Counted from the first letter of the stretch, positions 1 to 8,883 are shown. The stretch is 64,000 bases of DNA from Pseudomonas maioricensis (GCF_022790535.1 NZ_LOHG01000010.1:62001-126000); one strand, 5' to 3'. Numbers and translations: made by a program. Notes: generated by a model not told the origin, from the sequence alone.

Positions 1-83
1 GCTTTCGCAACCGAGCCTTGCTCGACGACCCTCTGCAGCAGGCCTAAAATAGCGGCTAATTTCCTGTATTGAGGGTTGCCTGC

Positions 84-320
84 ATGCCTCCTGAATGCCA
101 GTTGTTCGGCACCTTGGGGTGCCATCTTTGTGAAGTCGCCGAGGCTGAGTTGATGCCGCTGGTGGAGCATGGGTTGTTGGTCGAACTGGTAGACATCGGT
201 GACAGCGAGCGCCTGGTCGATACCTACGGGTTGCGTATCCCTGTCCTGCGTCGTGTTGATACCGGCGCGGAGCTGGACTGGCCGTTCAGTGTGGAGCGGG
301 TTGTCAGCTTTTTATCGTAG
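84..320 (+). CDS. Glutaredoxin-like protein (DUF836 type)
   Basis: Small thiol-disulfide protein of about 78 residues. It begins with a beta strand followed by the redox motif C-H-L-C, the arrangement of the glutaredoxin-like DUF836 family, and it keeps the cis-proline context (R-I-P-V-L) in the second half. The ATG at 84 is preceded by GAGGG at 71-75; an upstream in-frame TTG at 69 is less likely. Substrate is unknown; family members are cytoplasmic and are presumed to reduce protein disulfides. It stands alone on the plus strand, with about 200 bases before sodC. Confidence 0.8.
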   Translation: MPPECQLFGTLGCHLCEVAEAELMPLVEHGLLVELVDIGDSERLVDTYGLRIPVLRRVDTGAELDWPFSVERVVSFLS

Positions 321-522
321 GTGTCGAGACCAAACCGCGGCAACGGATATGCGCTTCCTTTGAGCGCTGATTGCCTGCGATATGCACACCGCAGACTGCT
401 GGCAAACATCCGTACACGATATTGAGTGGAACTTTGCGCCGTTGAGTGTGTAAAAGACTAGGTAAACCTTCATCCGGGCAGGCCTTTTTGACTGCCTTGC
501 ATTTTTCTCAGCAAATGGACGA

Positions 523-1047
523 ATGATGAAACCTTATCTCTGGCTTGGCCTTATTGGCGCATTTTCTCTGAATACCGCACTCGCCGATTCGTTATCGGTT
601 CCGATGAATCTGGTCAGTGCTACGGACGCAGCGAAGCCGATTGGCGAAGTCATCATCACGGAAACTGAATACGGTCTGCTTTTCACGCCTAGCCTGACTT
701 CCTTACCTGCGGGTGTTCATGGCTTTCATATCCACGAAAATGCCAGCTGTGAAACGGCGACCAAAGACGGTGTGAAAATTGCCGCTCAGGCGGCCGGTGG
801 GCATTGGGACCCGAAAAAAACCGGCAAGCATCTGGGGCCTTACGCCAACGGTCACCTGGGTGACCTGCCAGCGATCTATGTCACTGAAGATGGTATGGCC
901 AATTACCCGGTTCTGGCACCTCGCTTGAAAAAACTCAAGGACGTCAAAGGCCATGCACTGATGATCCATGCGGGCGCAGACAACCATTCTGATATGCCCA
1001 AACCTCTAGGGGGGGGTGGTGATCGGGTTGCGTGCGGCGTGATCTGA
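523..1047 (+). CDS. sodC: Periplasmic Cu/Zn superoxide dismutase
   Basis: Converts superoxide to hydrogen peroxide and oxygen in the periplasm. The 174-residue product has a signal peptide ending near A-L-A-D (residue 22). The copper/zinc site is recognisable: H-G-F-H-I-H-E, then G-G-H-W-D-P and the G-K-H-L-G-P-Y-A-N-G-H-L-G-D stretch, with the distal copper ligand in A-L-M-I-H-A. The two cysteines (E-N-A-S-C and R-V-A-C-G) would form the conserved disulfide. Length is typical of bacterial SodC. Two tandem ATG codons (523, 526) could start it; no strong ribosome site distinguishes them. Confidence 0.95.
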   Translation: MMKPYLWLGLIGAFSLNTALADSLSVPMNLVSATDAAKPIGEVIITETEYGLLFTPSLTSLPAGVHGFHIHENASCETATKDGVKIAAQAAGGHWDPKKTGKHLGPYANGHLGDLPAIYVTEDGMANYPVLAPRLKKLKDVKGHALMIHAGADNHSDMPKPLGGGGDRVACGVI

Positions 1048-1141
1048 TACGCTCCGCCGATTCGCGATGAACAGGCTCTTGGGTGATAATGCCTGCGGCT
1101 CATCAAGAGCAGTCCCAAGAGCCTTTCTCCGTGAGCCCCGT

Positions 1142-2032
1142 ATGTCCGAGTCTGTTTTTTCCGCCGCCAAAAGCCAAGCGAGCACGCTGTATTTGCCACC
1201 CGGCACGTGGGTGACTGTACTTGATTGTCTGTGCGCGCATTTCAGCGCCATCAGCCGCGAGCAGTGGCTTGATCGTATCGCAAGGGGACGTGTGCTGGAT
1301 GCAAATGGCAAACCTGTAGCCGCAGATCTGGCTTACAGGGAAGGCCTGCGCATTCATTACTTCCGTGAAGTGCCCAATGAGACGCCGATTCCGGTTCTGG
1401 AATCCATTCTCTATGCAGACGAGCACCTGGTGGTTGCCGATAAGCCTCATTTCCTGCCGGTGACGCCCGCTGGTGAGTACGTCGAACAGACATTGCTGCG
1501 CCGTTTGATCCGTCGACTGGACAATCCTGATCTGGTGCCCTTGCATCGGATTGACAGACACACCGCAGGGCTGGTGTTGTTTTCTGCCAACAAGCAGACC
1601 CGTTCTGCTTATCAGTCACTGTTCCCGACCCGTCAGATCGACAAGCGCTATGAAGCCATTGCGCCTGCATTGCCGGGTATCGAATTCCCCCGCGTGCACA
1701 AAAGCCGGTTGATCGATGGCGAGCCTTTCTTTCGCATGCAGGAAGGGCACGGCGCCAGTAATACCGAGACCGCCATGGAGGTTTGCGAACGCAACGGCGA
1801 TCTCTGGCGGTACGGGTTGTACCCGGTGACGGGCAAAAAACACCAGTTGCGGGTGCACATGGCCGCTCTGGGAGCCGGTATCTGCAATGACCCTTTTTAC
1901 CCGGATGTAATCAAGGACGCAGTGGACGATTACGCCAGACCCTTGAAATTGCTCGCTCAAAGCTTGCGCTTTTGTGATCCGGTCACAGGGCAGCCGCGGC
2001 AATTTCAGAGCGAGATTCGTCTGGACTGGTAA
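1142..2032 (+). CDS. RluA-family pseudouridine synthase
   Basis: Isomerises uridine to pseudouridine in structured RNA, probably rRNA or tRNA. The catalytic motif H-R-I-D-R-H-T-A-G-L is present, with the nucleophilic aspartate at about residue 138. The N-terminal 60 residues resemble an S4-like RNA-binding region. The C-terminal part has the K-K-H-Q-L-R-V-H-M motif of the family. The open frame extends upstream to 1067, but the ATG at 1142 is the natural start because it matches the usual N-terminus of Pseudomonas relatives (M-S-E-S-V-F). The exact target nucleotide cannot be told from sequence. Confidence 0.88.
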   Translation: MSESVFSAAKSQASTLYLPPGTWVTVLDCLCAHFSAISREQWLDRIARGRVLDANGKPVAADLAYREGLRIHYFREVPNETPIPVLESILYADEHLVVADKPHFLPVTPAGEYVEQTLLRRLIRRLDNPDLVPLHRIDRHTAGLVLFSANKQTRSAYQSLFPTRQIDKRYEAIAPALPGIEFPRVHKSRLIDGEPFFRMQEGHGASNTETAMEVCERNGDLWRYGLYPVTGKKHQLRVHMAALGAGICNDPFYPDVIKDAVDDYARPLKLLAQSLRFCDPVTGQPRQFQSEIRLDW

Positions 2033-2057
2033 TCCGGTGTTTTTCGTAACCCATAAA

Positions 2058-2078
2058 AAACCCGCACTTGGCGGGTTT
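2058..2078. terminator. Bidirectional rho-independent terminator
   Basis: Inverted repeat AAACCCGC / GCGGGTTT with a 5-base loop, flanked by A-rich and T-rich sequence. It lies between the convergent pseudouridine synthase and the small lipoprotein gene and can serve both strands. Confidence 0.8.
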
Positions 2079-2105
2079 CTTTAGATCTACTACACCGCAG
2101 CCAGA

Positions 2106-2330
2106 TCAGAGGTCCTTGACGGTACGTACTTGATCTTTATTGACGCGAGTTTCCTTGCCGTCAAGTTGCTTGAACTCGTAGAAGCCCGAATCTTCATCAT
2201 ACTTGGGTGTATCGACGGCCTGAATTTCCCGGCCATCGGTCAAGGTGATCACGGTCGGCGATGCGCAGCCAGCAAGGGATGCGAGGCCCAGTGCGAGCAA
2301 AAAGGCAGCGGGAAGGGTCCGTTGGTTCAT
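2106..2330 (-). CDS. YgdI/YgdR-type small lipoprotein
   Basis: A 74-residue lipoprotein. The signal sequence ends in the lipobox L-A-G-C, so Cys22 would be lipidated. The mature part is one small SH3-like beta domain with the typical pattern I-T-L-T-D-G-R-E-I-Q and a C-terminal K-D-Q-V-R-T-V-K-D-L. Members of this family are abundant envelope proteins of unknown function. It is transcribed alone on the minus strand. Confidence 0.85.
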   Translation of the reverse strand: MNQRTLPAAFLLALGLASLAGCASPTVITLTDGREIQAVDTPKYDEDSGFYEFKQLDGKETRVNKDQVRTVKDL

Positions 2331-2425
2331 TACGGTGTCTCCTGGTCGATTCTTGGTTAACTGACGTTAAGACGTAACTGTCTTCAGCAAGTTCAATCAA
2401 TATTAGTCGCTGCGCAAGGCTTGAG

Positions 2426-3019
2426 TCAGCCGGTGGTCCGGGTCAGCAACTCCGGAGTATTGAGGTTGGCCAGCCGCGGATCGTCAGCGTCACACTGCAC
2501 GGCAACTGCATGAAGACGTTCCATCACCCTGCGCGGGCTGCGTTCACCGCTCTGCCAGGCGGCTTCAAAAGCCTCTGCGTGGTGGGTCGGAATAATACAA
2601 AGCAGGGGTTGCCAGTGTGTTCCGCTGCGTACCATCACCGGTTGCCCGGGGTGCTTGAGCGACGTTTCCCGCAGGCTCTGCAGCAATGAGAGGTCGATCG
2701 ATGGCACATCGCATGGCAAAACCAACAGATGCGAATTGCGTGCGAGGGGCAGGGCTGCACGTATGCCCGCGAATGGCCCGTGAAACTCGTCGTTGCCATC
2801 CTGCACCAGTCGATCGGCGTAAACCGCATAGTGTTCCAGGTTGCGATTGCAGGAGATGAGCAGGTCGTCGGTCAACGGCCGGGTCAGCCGATGCAGATGC
2901 TGTATCAGCGGCTCGCCCTGCCACGGGATCAGGCCTTTGTCCCTGCCGCCCATACGCTGACCCTGACCACCGGCCAGCAGCAGGATTGAACAGGCGGGAA
3001 GGGTGATGGCATCTGGCAT
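2426..3019 (-). CDS. mobA: Molybdenum cofactor guanylyltransferase
   Basis: Transfers GMP from GTP onto Mo-molybdopterin to give the bis-MGD cofactor used by DMSO-reductase-family enzymes. The 197-residue protein shows the nucleotide-binding start L-L-L-A-G-G-Q-G-Q-R-M-G-G-R-D-K-G-L of MobA, and L-P-C-D-V-P matching the metal-binding aspartate region. It is divergent from moaB-moeA, with about 77 bases between the starts, so the promoters are shared or back to back. This forms a compact Moco block. Confidence 0.95.
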   Translation of the reverse strand: MPDAITLPACSILLLAGGQGQRMGGRDKGLIPWQGEPLIQHLHRLTRPLTDDLLISCNRNLEHYAVYADRLVQDGNDEFHGPFAGIRAALPLARNSHLLVLPCDVPSIDLSLLQSLRETSLKHPGQPVMVRSGTHWQPLLCIIPTHHAEAFEAAWQSGERSPRRVMERLHAVAVQCDADDPRLANLNTPELLTRTTG

Positions 3020-3096
3020 GAGCGACTCGACCGAAGCAGTGAAATGGGGTGCTGTGATATAACACCGGCCTGTTTTCTCTACAACTGGACTGAGCG

Positions 3097-3636
3097 ATGA
3101 AAGCCAAGGCTGACACCCCCTTTGTACCGCTGAATATTGCTGTTTTGACGGTCAGTGACACCCGCACCCGGGAAACTGACACCTCCGGCCAGATGTTTGT
3201 CGATCGCCTGACTGAGGCCGGTCACAGCCTGATCGAGCGCGTTCTGCTCAAGGATGATCTGTACAAGATCCGTGCGAAGGTCGCTGGCTGGATTGCCGAT
3301 GATGAAGTGCAAGTCGTGTTGATTACCGGCGGTACGGGCTTCACAGGTCGTGACAGCACGCCGGAAGCGGTTGCGTGCCTGCTGGACAAACAGGTCGATG
3401 GTTTCGGTGAGCTGTTCCGTCAGATATCAGTACCTGATATCGGCACATCGACCATTCAATCCCGCGCGCTGGCGGGTCTGGCCAACGGTACGCTGGTGTG
3501 CTGTCTGCCCGGGTCGACCAATGCGGTGCGTACCGGTTGGGACGGCATTCTCGCCCAGCAACTGGACAACCGTTTTCGCCCCTGCAACTTCGTGCCGCAT
3601 TTGAAGCAAGCCGAGCCTTGCGCAACACGTGGATAA
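3097..3636 (+). CDS. moaB: Molybdopterin adenylyltransferase-family protein MoaB
   Basis: MogA/MoaB fold protein of Moco synthesis; family members adenylylate molybdopterin before metal insertion. The 179 residues contain the hallmark motifs L-T-V-S-D-T-R, T-G-G-T-G-F-T-G-R-D and C-L-P-G-S-T-N-A-V. It overlaps the 5' side of moeA only through an upstream GTG; the preferred moeA ATG lies 7 bases after the moaB stop, so the two are translated as a pair. Confidence 0.93.
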   Translation: MKAKADTPFVPLNIAVLTVSDTRTRETDTSGQMFVDRLTEAGHSLIERVLLKDDLYKIRAKVAGWIADDEVQVVLITGGTGFTGRDSTPEAVACLLDKQVDGFGELFRQISVPDIGTSTIQSRALAGLANGTLVCCLPGSTNAVRTGWDGILAQQLDNRFRPCNFVPHLKQAEPCATRG

Positions 3637-3643
3637 AGCGCCA

Positions 3644-4846
3644 ATGAACAAGCCCTTGATGCCGGTCGAACAGGCCTTGGCACGTTTGCTGGAAATGGCT
3701 GAAGCAGCGCCAGTAACCGAGTCCGAAACAGTGCCATTGGCGCAAGCCCAAGGCCGTGTGCTGGCCCAGGACATGATTGCGACATTTGACCTTCCGCCTT
3801 GGCCCAACAGCGCCATGGACGGTTATGCGTTGCGTCTGGCGGACTGGAAAGGCGAGCCACTGGTGGTCAGCCAGCGGATTTTTGCCGGGCAGGCACCAGA
3901 GCCATTGGCCGCTGGTACCTGTGCACGAATCTTCACGGGGGCTCCGGTCCCCGCGGGGGCTGATTGTGTCGAAATGCAGGAAAACGCTGAGGTCTTTCCC
4001 GATCAGCGCGTGGGTTTTACCGAACCTCTGCAGATTGATCAGAACATTCGTCCACAGGGTCAGGAAACCCGAACAGGCGACAAGGTGCTCGCCGCCGGTA
4101 CACGCCTTGGCCCTATCGAGCTTGGGCTGGGGGCTTCATTGGGGCTGGCTGAGTTGCAAGTCGTCAGACGCATACGGGTTGCCGTGCTTTCGACCGGCGA
4201 TGAGCTGATCGAGCCGGGGCAGCCGTTGGGGCCGGGGCAGATCTACAACAGCAACCGCGTGTTGCTATGCAGTTGGTTGAAAAGACTGGAGTGCGACGTG
4301 GTCGATGCCGGGATTCTGCCCGACGATCTGGAAAAGACGCGCACAGCGTTGGGCGCGCTCAGCAATGTGGATCTTATCCTGTCTACCGGCGGAGTTTCTG
4401 TGGGTGAGGCTGATTTTCTCGGGCACGCATTACGTGAAGAGGGCGAGTTGTCGCTGTGGAAGCTTGCCATCAAGCCTGGAAAACCGCTGACATTCGGGCA
4501 TTTTCGGGGCGTGCCGGTGATTGGCTTGCCAGGCAATCCTGCCTCGACGCTGGTGACCTTTGCTCTGCTGGCTCGTCCTTATCTGTTACGCCGTCAGGGT
4601 GTGGCCGACGTCACGCCTCTACAGTTTCCAGTACCGGCTGGTTTCGTCTGGACCAAGCCCGGTAATCGCCGCGAGTATTTACGCGGACGACTGGAGCAAG
4701 GGCGTGCAGTGTTTTACAAAAACCAAAGCTCTGGCGTGTTGCGCAGTGCGGCCTGGGCCGATGGCCTGATCGAGGTGCGCGAGGGTAGTACAGTGGCAGA
4801 GGGGGAATGGGTCAACTTCATTCCTTTGAGTGAAGTGCTCGGTTGA
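3644..4846 (+). CDS. moeA: Molybdopterin molybdotransferase
   Basis: Inserts molybdate into adenylylated molybdopterin. The 400-residue protein has the MoeA signatures P-P-W-P-N-S-A-M-D-G-Y-A-L-R near residue 60, I-F-T-G-A-P-V-P-A-G-A-D, and the MoaB-like third domain with S-T-G-G-V-S-V-G-E-A-D and G-L-P-G-N-P-A-S. The frame is open from a GTG at 3629, but ATG 3644 fits the family N-terminus (M-N-K-P-L-M-P-V-E-Q-A-L). It is the second gene of the moaB-moeA unit. Confidence 0.95.
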   Translation: MNKPLMPVEQALARLLEMAEAAPVTESETVPLAQAQGRVLAQDMIATFDLPPWPNSAMDGYALRLADWKGEPLVVSQRIFAGQAPEPLAAGTCARIFTGAPVPAGADCVEMQENAEVFPDQRVGFTEPLQIDQNIRPQGQETRTGDKVLAAGTRLGPIELGLGASLGLAELQVVRRIRVAVLSTGDELIEPGQPLGPGQIYNSNRVLLCSWLKRLECDVVDAGILPDDLEKTRTALGALSNVDLILSTGGVSVGEADFLGHALREEGELSLWKLAIKPGKPLTFGHFRGVPVIGLPGNPASTLVTFALLARPYLLRRQGVADVTPLQFPVPAGFVWTKPGNRREYLRGRLEQGRAVFYKNQSSGVLRSAAWADGLIEVREGSTVAEGEWVNFIPLSEVLG

Positions 4847-4945
4847 TTGGGTTTTTACCCATCCGCATGGTCTATCCGCGAGGCATGAGCTACCCTCAAA
4901 AACGCTGACAAGTTGGGCATTCGAATTTCGCCCTGGAGTTTTGTT

Positions 4946-5872
4946 ATGCCGTCTTTGAGAGTGGCTTGTGTCATCCCGACCTATAACGGGCGAAACGATT
5001 TACAGCGGTTACTGGATTCTCTGGCAACTCAGACAGCCGTTTTTGACACGCTGATTGTCGATTCCAGTTCCCGTGATGGAACCCTTGAGTTGGCGCGTTC
5101 GCGTTGCGCCAATGTGATCCGCGTCGACAGCAAGGATTTCAACCACGGCGGCACACGGCAAATGATGGTTGAGTTCAATCCCGATTATGACGTCTATGTC
5201 TATATGACTCAGGACGCCTACGTCGAGGACGTCGAGGCCATTGCCAATATTTTGCTGCCTTTCGCTGACCCAAAGGTGGGGGCTGTCTGCGGGCGTCAGT
5301 TGCCTCACAAAGATGCCAGCTTGCTCGCGCAGCATGCCCGCCTGTTCAACTATCCGCCGGTTTCACAGATCAAGACTCTGGAAGATGCTCCGGTGCTAGG
5401 CATCAAGACTCCGTTCATGTCCAACTCGTTTGCGGCCTATCGCCGCGAGGCCTTGCTGGATGTCGGTGGTTTTCCGCCGCATGTGATCCTCTCTGAAGAC
5501 ATGTATGTCACAGCCAAAATGCTTCTGGCTGGCTGGAAGGTGGCCTACGAAGGCTCGGCGGTGTGCCGTCACTCGCACAACTACACCGTGTGGGAAGAGT
5601 TTCGGCGCTATTTTGATATTGGCGTGTTCCAGTCTCGCGAGGCCTGGATCTACGACACCTTTGGTGGCGTGGCTGGGGAGGGGATGCGTTACGTCAAATC
5701 AGAGCTCAAGTTCCTTGGCCCTCGGCGCTTTCTGCTTTGGCCACTGTCGTTTATTCGCAATGCTGCCAAGTTGGTTGCTTACAAACTCAGCAAGCAGGAA
5801 AAGCGTCTGCCTAAACGCTTGAAGAAAAAACTGGGCATGCATGGGCGGTATTGGGATGGGCCGTATGCGTAA
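4946..5872 (+). CDS. Family 2 glycosyltransferase, rhamnosyltransferase-like
   Basis: Cytoplasmic GT-A glycosyltransferase of 308 residues. V-I-P-T-Y-N-G near the start binds the nucleotide sugar, D-S-S-S-R-D-G-T follows, and N-H-G-G-T-R is characteristic of rhamnosyltransferase-type members. L-S-E-D-M-Y-V supplies the acidic catalytic motif. It ends in a lysine/arginine-rich tail that may touch the membrane. ATG 4946 was chosen over the open upstream frame because of GGAG 10 bases before it and the immediate start of the fold. Target polysaccharide is unknown; no other sugar genes are adjacent. Confidence 0.8.
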   Translation: MPSLRVACVIPTYNGRNDLQRLLDSLATQTAVFDTLIVDSSSRDGTLELARSRCANVIRVDSKDFNHGGTRQMMVEFNPDYDVYVYMTQDAYVEDVEAIANILLPFADPKVGAVCGRQLPHKDASLLAQHARLFNYPPVSQIKTLEDAPVLGIKTPFMSNSFAAYRREALLDVGGFPPHVILSEDMYVTAKMLLAGWKVAYEGSAVCRHSHNYTVWEEFRRYFDIGVFQSREAWIYDTFGGVAGEGMRYVKSELKFLGPRRFLLWPLSFIRNAAKLVAYKLSKQEKRLPKRLKKKLGMHGRYWDGPYA

Positions 5873-5944
5873 ACCGAATGCATCTGTGTTGGAGGGTTAT
5901 TGAGGCGCGTTGAATCAGCGGCAATTGCTGCGCTGCTGATATTT

Positions 5945-6127
5945 GTTCCGTCCTAACGGACGGGCCCCTTTGTTACGGCAAAGGGGCGAAACCATTTTGC
6001 GCTGACGTCCGGCCCCCGCTGCGCGGCGGTTCCCTCCTTCCGGTGCCGTGGTGGGGCGACGCGCCGACGGGCCATCCATGGCCCAACGGCGCTCGCTCGG
6101 CATCCATGCCGAGCGCACCCCACCACG
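5945..6127. repeat. Structured intergenic repeat with nested palindromes
   Basis: This 346-base gap holds no convincing gene but a chain of perfect inverted repeats: TCCGT/ACGGA (5947-5960), GCCCCTTT/AAAGGGGC (5964-5987), GGGCCAT/ATGGCCC (6069-6084) and GCTCGGCAT/ATGCCGAGC (6095-6114). The last two sit inside an outer pair CGTGGTGGGG (6047-6056) / CCCCACCACG (6118-6127). Both inner loops are CC. I recall closely similar intergenic elements in many pseudomonads, so this is probably a dispersed repeat family rather than a gene. Short open frames on both strands follow from its GC content. Confidence 0.65.
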
Positions 6128-6219
6128 ACACCTCCACTCGGCCTGCCGACGCTAATCTCGCGTCGTTGCGAACTGCGTGGCACGGCATGCAAAAGCTTTA
6201 AAAGCGATTGCATTCGCAA

Positions 6220-8028
6220 TCAATCCTTCCCGGCTTCCTCTTCCTGCCGGTCTGCTTCAAACAACTGCGCCAGTTCTTTCCTGGCTTCGCGAGCGGTTTG
6301 CAGTACCTTCGCCGCATCGTCATACACCAGATGTTGCGCTGCCAGAACCTGTTCATCGTGACGTTTGAAGCGACTGATACGCGCATCGGCCTGGGTCTGG
6401 CTCAGGCCCAGACCTACCAGCGTACGTCGACTCATTTCCAGGCTGGAATAAAACGTTTCCCGAACGGCCTGCGCACCGACATCAAGCAGGCGATGCACGT
6501 GCTGTCTGTTACGGGCACGAGCGATGATCTTGATGTTCGGATACAGCTTGTTGACCAGCTCGGCCGTCTTGATATTGATGTCGGGATCATCAGTCGCAAT
6601 GATGAAAAACTCGGCCTGTTCGACTTTTGCCGCGCGAAGGATCTCAGGGCGCAACGGGTCTCCATAGAACACTGGAACGTTGCCGAAGCTGCGGGAAAAT
6701 TCGATTGACTCTACTGCCGTATCCAGCGCAACGAAGGGGATATTCTGCGCACGCAGAATCCGCGCCACGATCTGCCCCATACGGCCCATGCCCGCAATGA
6801 CTACCCGAGGTGAATCGGTGTTGATATCCCGGTATTCGTCCGGCACTTCCACGGTAACCGGCTTGGGTTTGAGCCAGTGCGCAATTCCCAGCAGCAACAG
6901 TGGGGTCAACGCCATGGACAAGGTGATGGTCAGCACCAGCGTGTCGTATAGACGGGCATCAAACAGACCCTGATCACTGCCGATCTGGAACACCACAAAG
7001 GCGAACTCACCGCCCGCGGCGAGCACGATGCCCAGTCGTAAAGCGCTTTGTTTACCCAGCCCACCTGCCAGACGGCCAACAACAAACAGCAGTGGCAGTT
7101 TGATGAAGATCAGCAGCAGCGTCAGCCCCAGCACAACAAGCGGCTCGCTGAGCAGCAGGCTCAGGTTGGCGCCCATGCCCACGCTCATGAAAAACAGCCC
7201 GAGCAGCAGCCCTTTGAAGGGTTCGATCTGTGACTCCAGCTCGTGACGGTACTCGGAGTCGGCCAGCAGCAGCCCGGCGAGGAAAGCGCCCAGCGCCATG
7301 GACACGCCCACCAGATCCATTAGCCACGCGGTACCGATGACCACCAGCAATGCGGTCGCCGTGGACACCTCCTGGATTTTTGTCTTGGCCACGATACGGA
7401 ATACCGGCCGCAGCAGGTAACGGCCACCTACCACCACAATCGCAATAACGCCTAGTACTTCGAGGCCGTGAGTCAGGCCATCACTGGCGCTGAGCTTGTC
7501 ATCGGTACCCGCGAGCAGCGGCACCATGGCAATCAGTGGAATGGCCGCGATGTCCTGAAACAGCAGAATGGCAAACGCCAGTCGACCGTGAGGGCTATTG
7601 AGTTCCTTGCGTTCGGCCAGGCTCTGCAGGCCGAACGCTGTGGAAGACAGCGCCAGCCCCAGGCCCAGCACAACGGCAGTATTCAGTGGCTGACCGAAGG
7701 CGAGCAGGGCAATAGCGCCGATGACCAGTCCCGTCAACAGTACCTGCGCCATGCCTACGCCGAATACTGCTTTACGCATCACCCATAGGCGTTTTGGCGA
7801 AAGTTCGAGGCCGATGATAAACAACAGCAGTACGACGCCCAGTTCAGAGATGTGGCTGACGCTCTCCGGATTGCCGATCAGCCCCAGTACTGAAGGGCCG
7901 ATGATTACGCCGGCGAACAGATAGCCGATAACGGCCCCCAGTTGCAGCCGCTTGGCCAGTGGAACGGTCAAAACCGCGGCAAACAGAAACACGACTGCGG
8001 CCTGCAACAGGCTGCCTTCATGGGGCAT
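6220..8028 (-). CDS. Kef-type monovalent cation/proton antiporter (CPA2) with RCK domain
   Basis: Inner-membrane K+/H+ antiporter of 602 residues. Residues 1-385 are a dozen hydrophobic segments including the A-G-V-I-I-G-P-S and F-I-I-G-L-E-L-S patterns of KefB/KefC. Residues 395-520 form a TrkA-N/RCK nucleotide-binding domain (V-V-I-A-G-M-G-R-M-G-Q). The end is an acidic, coiled-coil-prone tail. Start ATG at 8028 has AAGGAGT just upstream; 7 codons of open frame lie before it. No KefF/KefG ancillary gene is adjacent. A terminator-like hairpin lies 25 bases upstream of the start. Confidence 0.92.
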   Translation of the reverse strand: MPHEGSLLQAAVVFLFAAVLTVPLAKRLQLGAVIGYLFAGVIIGPSVLGLIGNPESVSHISELGVVLLLFIIGLELSPKRLWVMRKAVFGVGMAQVLLTGLVIGAIALLAFGQPLNTAVVLGLGLALSSTAFGLQSLAERKELNSPHGRLAFAILLFQDIAAIPLIAMVPLLAGTDDKLSASDGLTHGLEVLGVIAIVVVGGRYLLRPVFRIVAKTKIQEVSTATALLVVIGTAWLMDLVGVSMALGAFLAGLLLADSEYRHELESQIEPFKGLLLGLFFMSVGMGANLSLLLSEPLVVLGLTLLLIFIKLPLLFVVGRLAGGLGKQSALRLGIVLAAGGEFAFVVFQIGSDQGLFDARLYDTLVLTITLSMALTPLLLLGIAHWLKPKPVTVEVPDEYRDINTDSPRVVIAGMGRMGQIVARILRAQNIPFVALDTAVESIEFSRSFGNVPVFYGDPLRPEILRAAKVEQAEFFIIATDDPDINIKTAELVNKLYPNIKIIARARNRQHVHRLLDVGAQAVRETFYSSLEMSRRTLVGLGLSQTQADARISRFKRHDEQVLAAQHLVYDDAAKVLQTAREARKELAQLFEADRQEEEAGKD

Positions 8029-8052
8029 GGTTGACTCCTTGCTAATCACGAA

Positions 8053-8072
8053 AAGGCCGCATGAGCGGCCTT
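8053..8072 (-). terminator. Terminator-like hairpin just upstream of the antiporter gene
   Basis: Stem AAGGCCGC/GCGGCCTT with a 4-base loop. Read on the minus strand it is followed by TTTT and ends about 25 bases before the antiporter ATG, so it lies in the 5' leader or ends an upstream minus-strand transcript. It could act as an attenuator. Confidence 0.55.
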
Positions 8073-8275
8073 GAATAGAGGCTATTAAACCATGCGAATT
8101 GTAACCAGCGTTGTCCGGATGTGCTCTGGCGTGGGTATCTGTCAGGTGTGGGAGGCGAATTGGCTGTAGGGCCAGTGCATGCAGGATGCCGGTGTCAGGC
8201 TTGGCACATCAGCGTAAGATGGGCGCGCATTTGTGCGCAACGAGTGCAGTCCATGAAGATTTCAGGAACCTTGTA

Positions 8276-8464
8276 ATGACCAATAAACAACGTTTGATTT
8301 ATTCGCTGCTGATTGCCCTGGCGGTACTGGCGATCATGCTGGGCCTGTCTCGTTTGCAGGCCAGCGGTGTCATCACCGAGAAGACTTTCCAGTACATCGC
8401 CATCGCCGTTGCCGTGCTGGTTGTGGTTATCAACGGCGTGATACGCCGCAAGGTCAAACGCTGA
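8276..8464 (+). CDS. Small two-helix membrane protein
   Basis: A 62-residue protein with two hydrophobic helices (about residues 7-24 and 38-56) and a basic end R-R-K-V-K-R, suggesting an inner-membrane hairpin with a cytoplasmic tail. The frame is open upstream to 8111, but ATG 8276 is preceded by AGGAAC and starts immediately before the first helix. No family with known role was recognised. It is convergent with the Fur-like regulator gene (stop-to-stop distance about 30 bases). Confidence 0.6.
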   Translation: MTNKQRLIYSLLIALAVLAIMLGLSRLQASGVITEKTFQYIAIAVAVLVVVINGVIRRKVKR

Positions 8465-8493
8465 GCGCTTGCGGCTCAGTGCAAACCGGGCAG

Positions 8494-8883
8494 TTACTGT
8501 GCCGACTTGTCCGGTTCGTTGAGCTGTTCCATCGCCTGAGGATGCAGGCTGTAGCTCTTGTCCGGATTGAGAAAAATAACGCCTTCGTCGCACAGGCGTT
8601 TCAATACTTCCCGCACACTCAGAAATGACAACGGGATATCCAGCTTCAGCAATTGGCTGTGTACGCCACGAACGCCCAGAGGTTGCCCTTCGCTGGTGGC
8701 GTGCAGCAGCGCATCCAGGACCTTCAGGCGGACCAGACTGGTCCGCAGACCAAAGCTTTTCAGCAGCTTCCTGATGGGTTCATTGCCCTGACGCTCTGTA
8801 TCGATCGCTGGCGCCTGGGCCTGCGCTGCAATGGCTGACTGGCGCAGCATCGTTCGGGTGGTGGTGGCTTGACGATTAAACAT
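8494..8883 (-). CDS. Fur-like winged-helix regulator without the metal-binding half
   Basis: A 129-residue protein with a winged-helix region (about residues 45-110, G-L-R-T-S-L-V-R-L-K-V-L-D-A-L-L) similar to the N-terminal DNA-binding domain of Fur/Zur. It lacks the C-terminal His/Cys-rich dimerisation and metal domain. Pseudomonas homologues are often labelled Fe2+/Zn2+ uptake regulation protein by this weak similarity, which should not be read as proof of metal sensing. ATG 8883 has AAGGA nine bases upstream; an earlier TTG at 8889 is less likely. Confidence 0.65.
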   Translation of the reverse strand: MFNRQATTTRTMLRQSAIAAQAQAPAIDTERQGNEPIRKLLKSFGLRTSLVRLKVLDALLHATSEGQPLGVRGVHSQLLKLDIPLSFLSVREVLKRLCDEGVIFLNPDKSYSLHPQAMEQLNEPDKSAQ

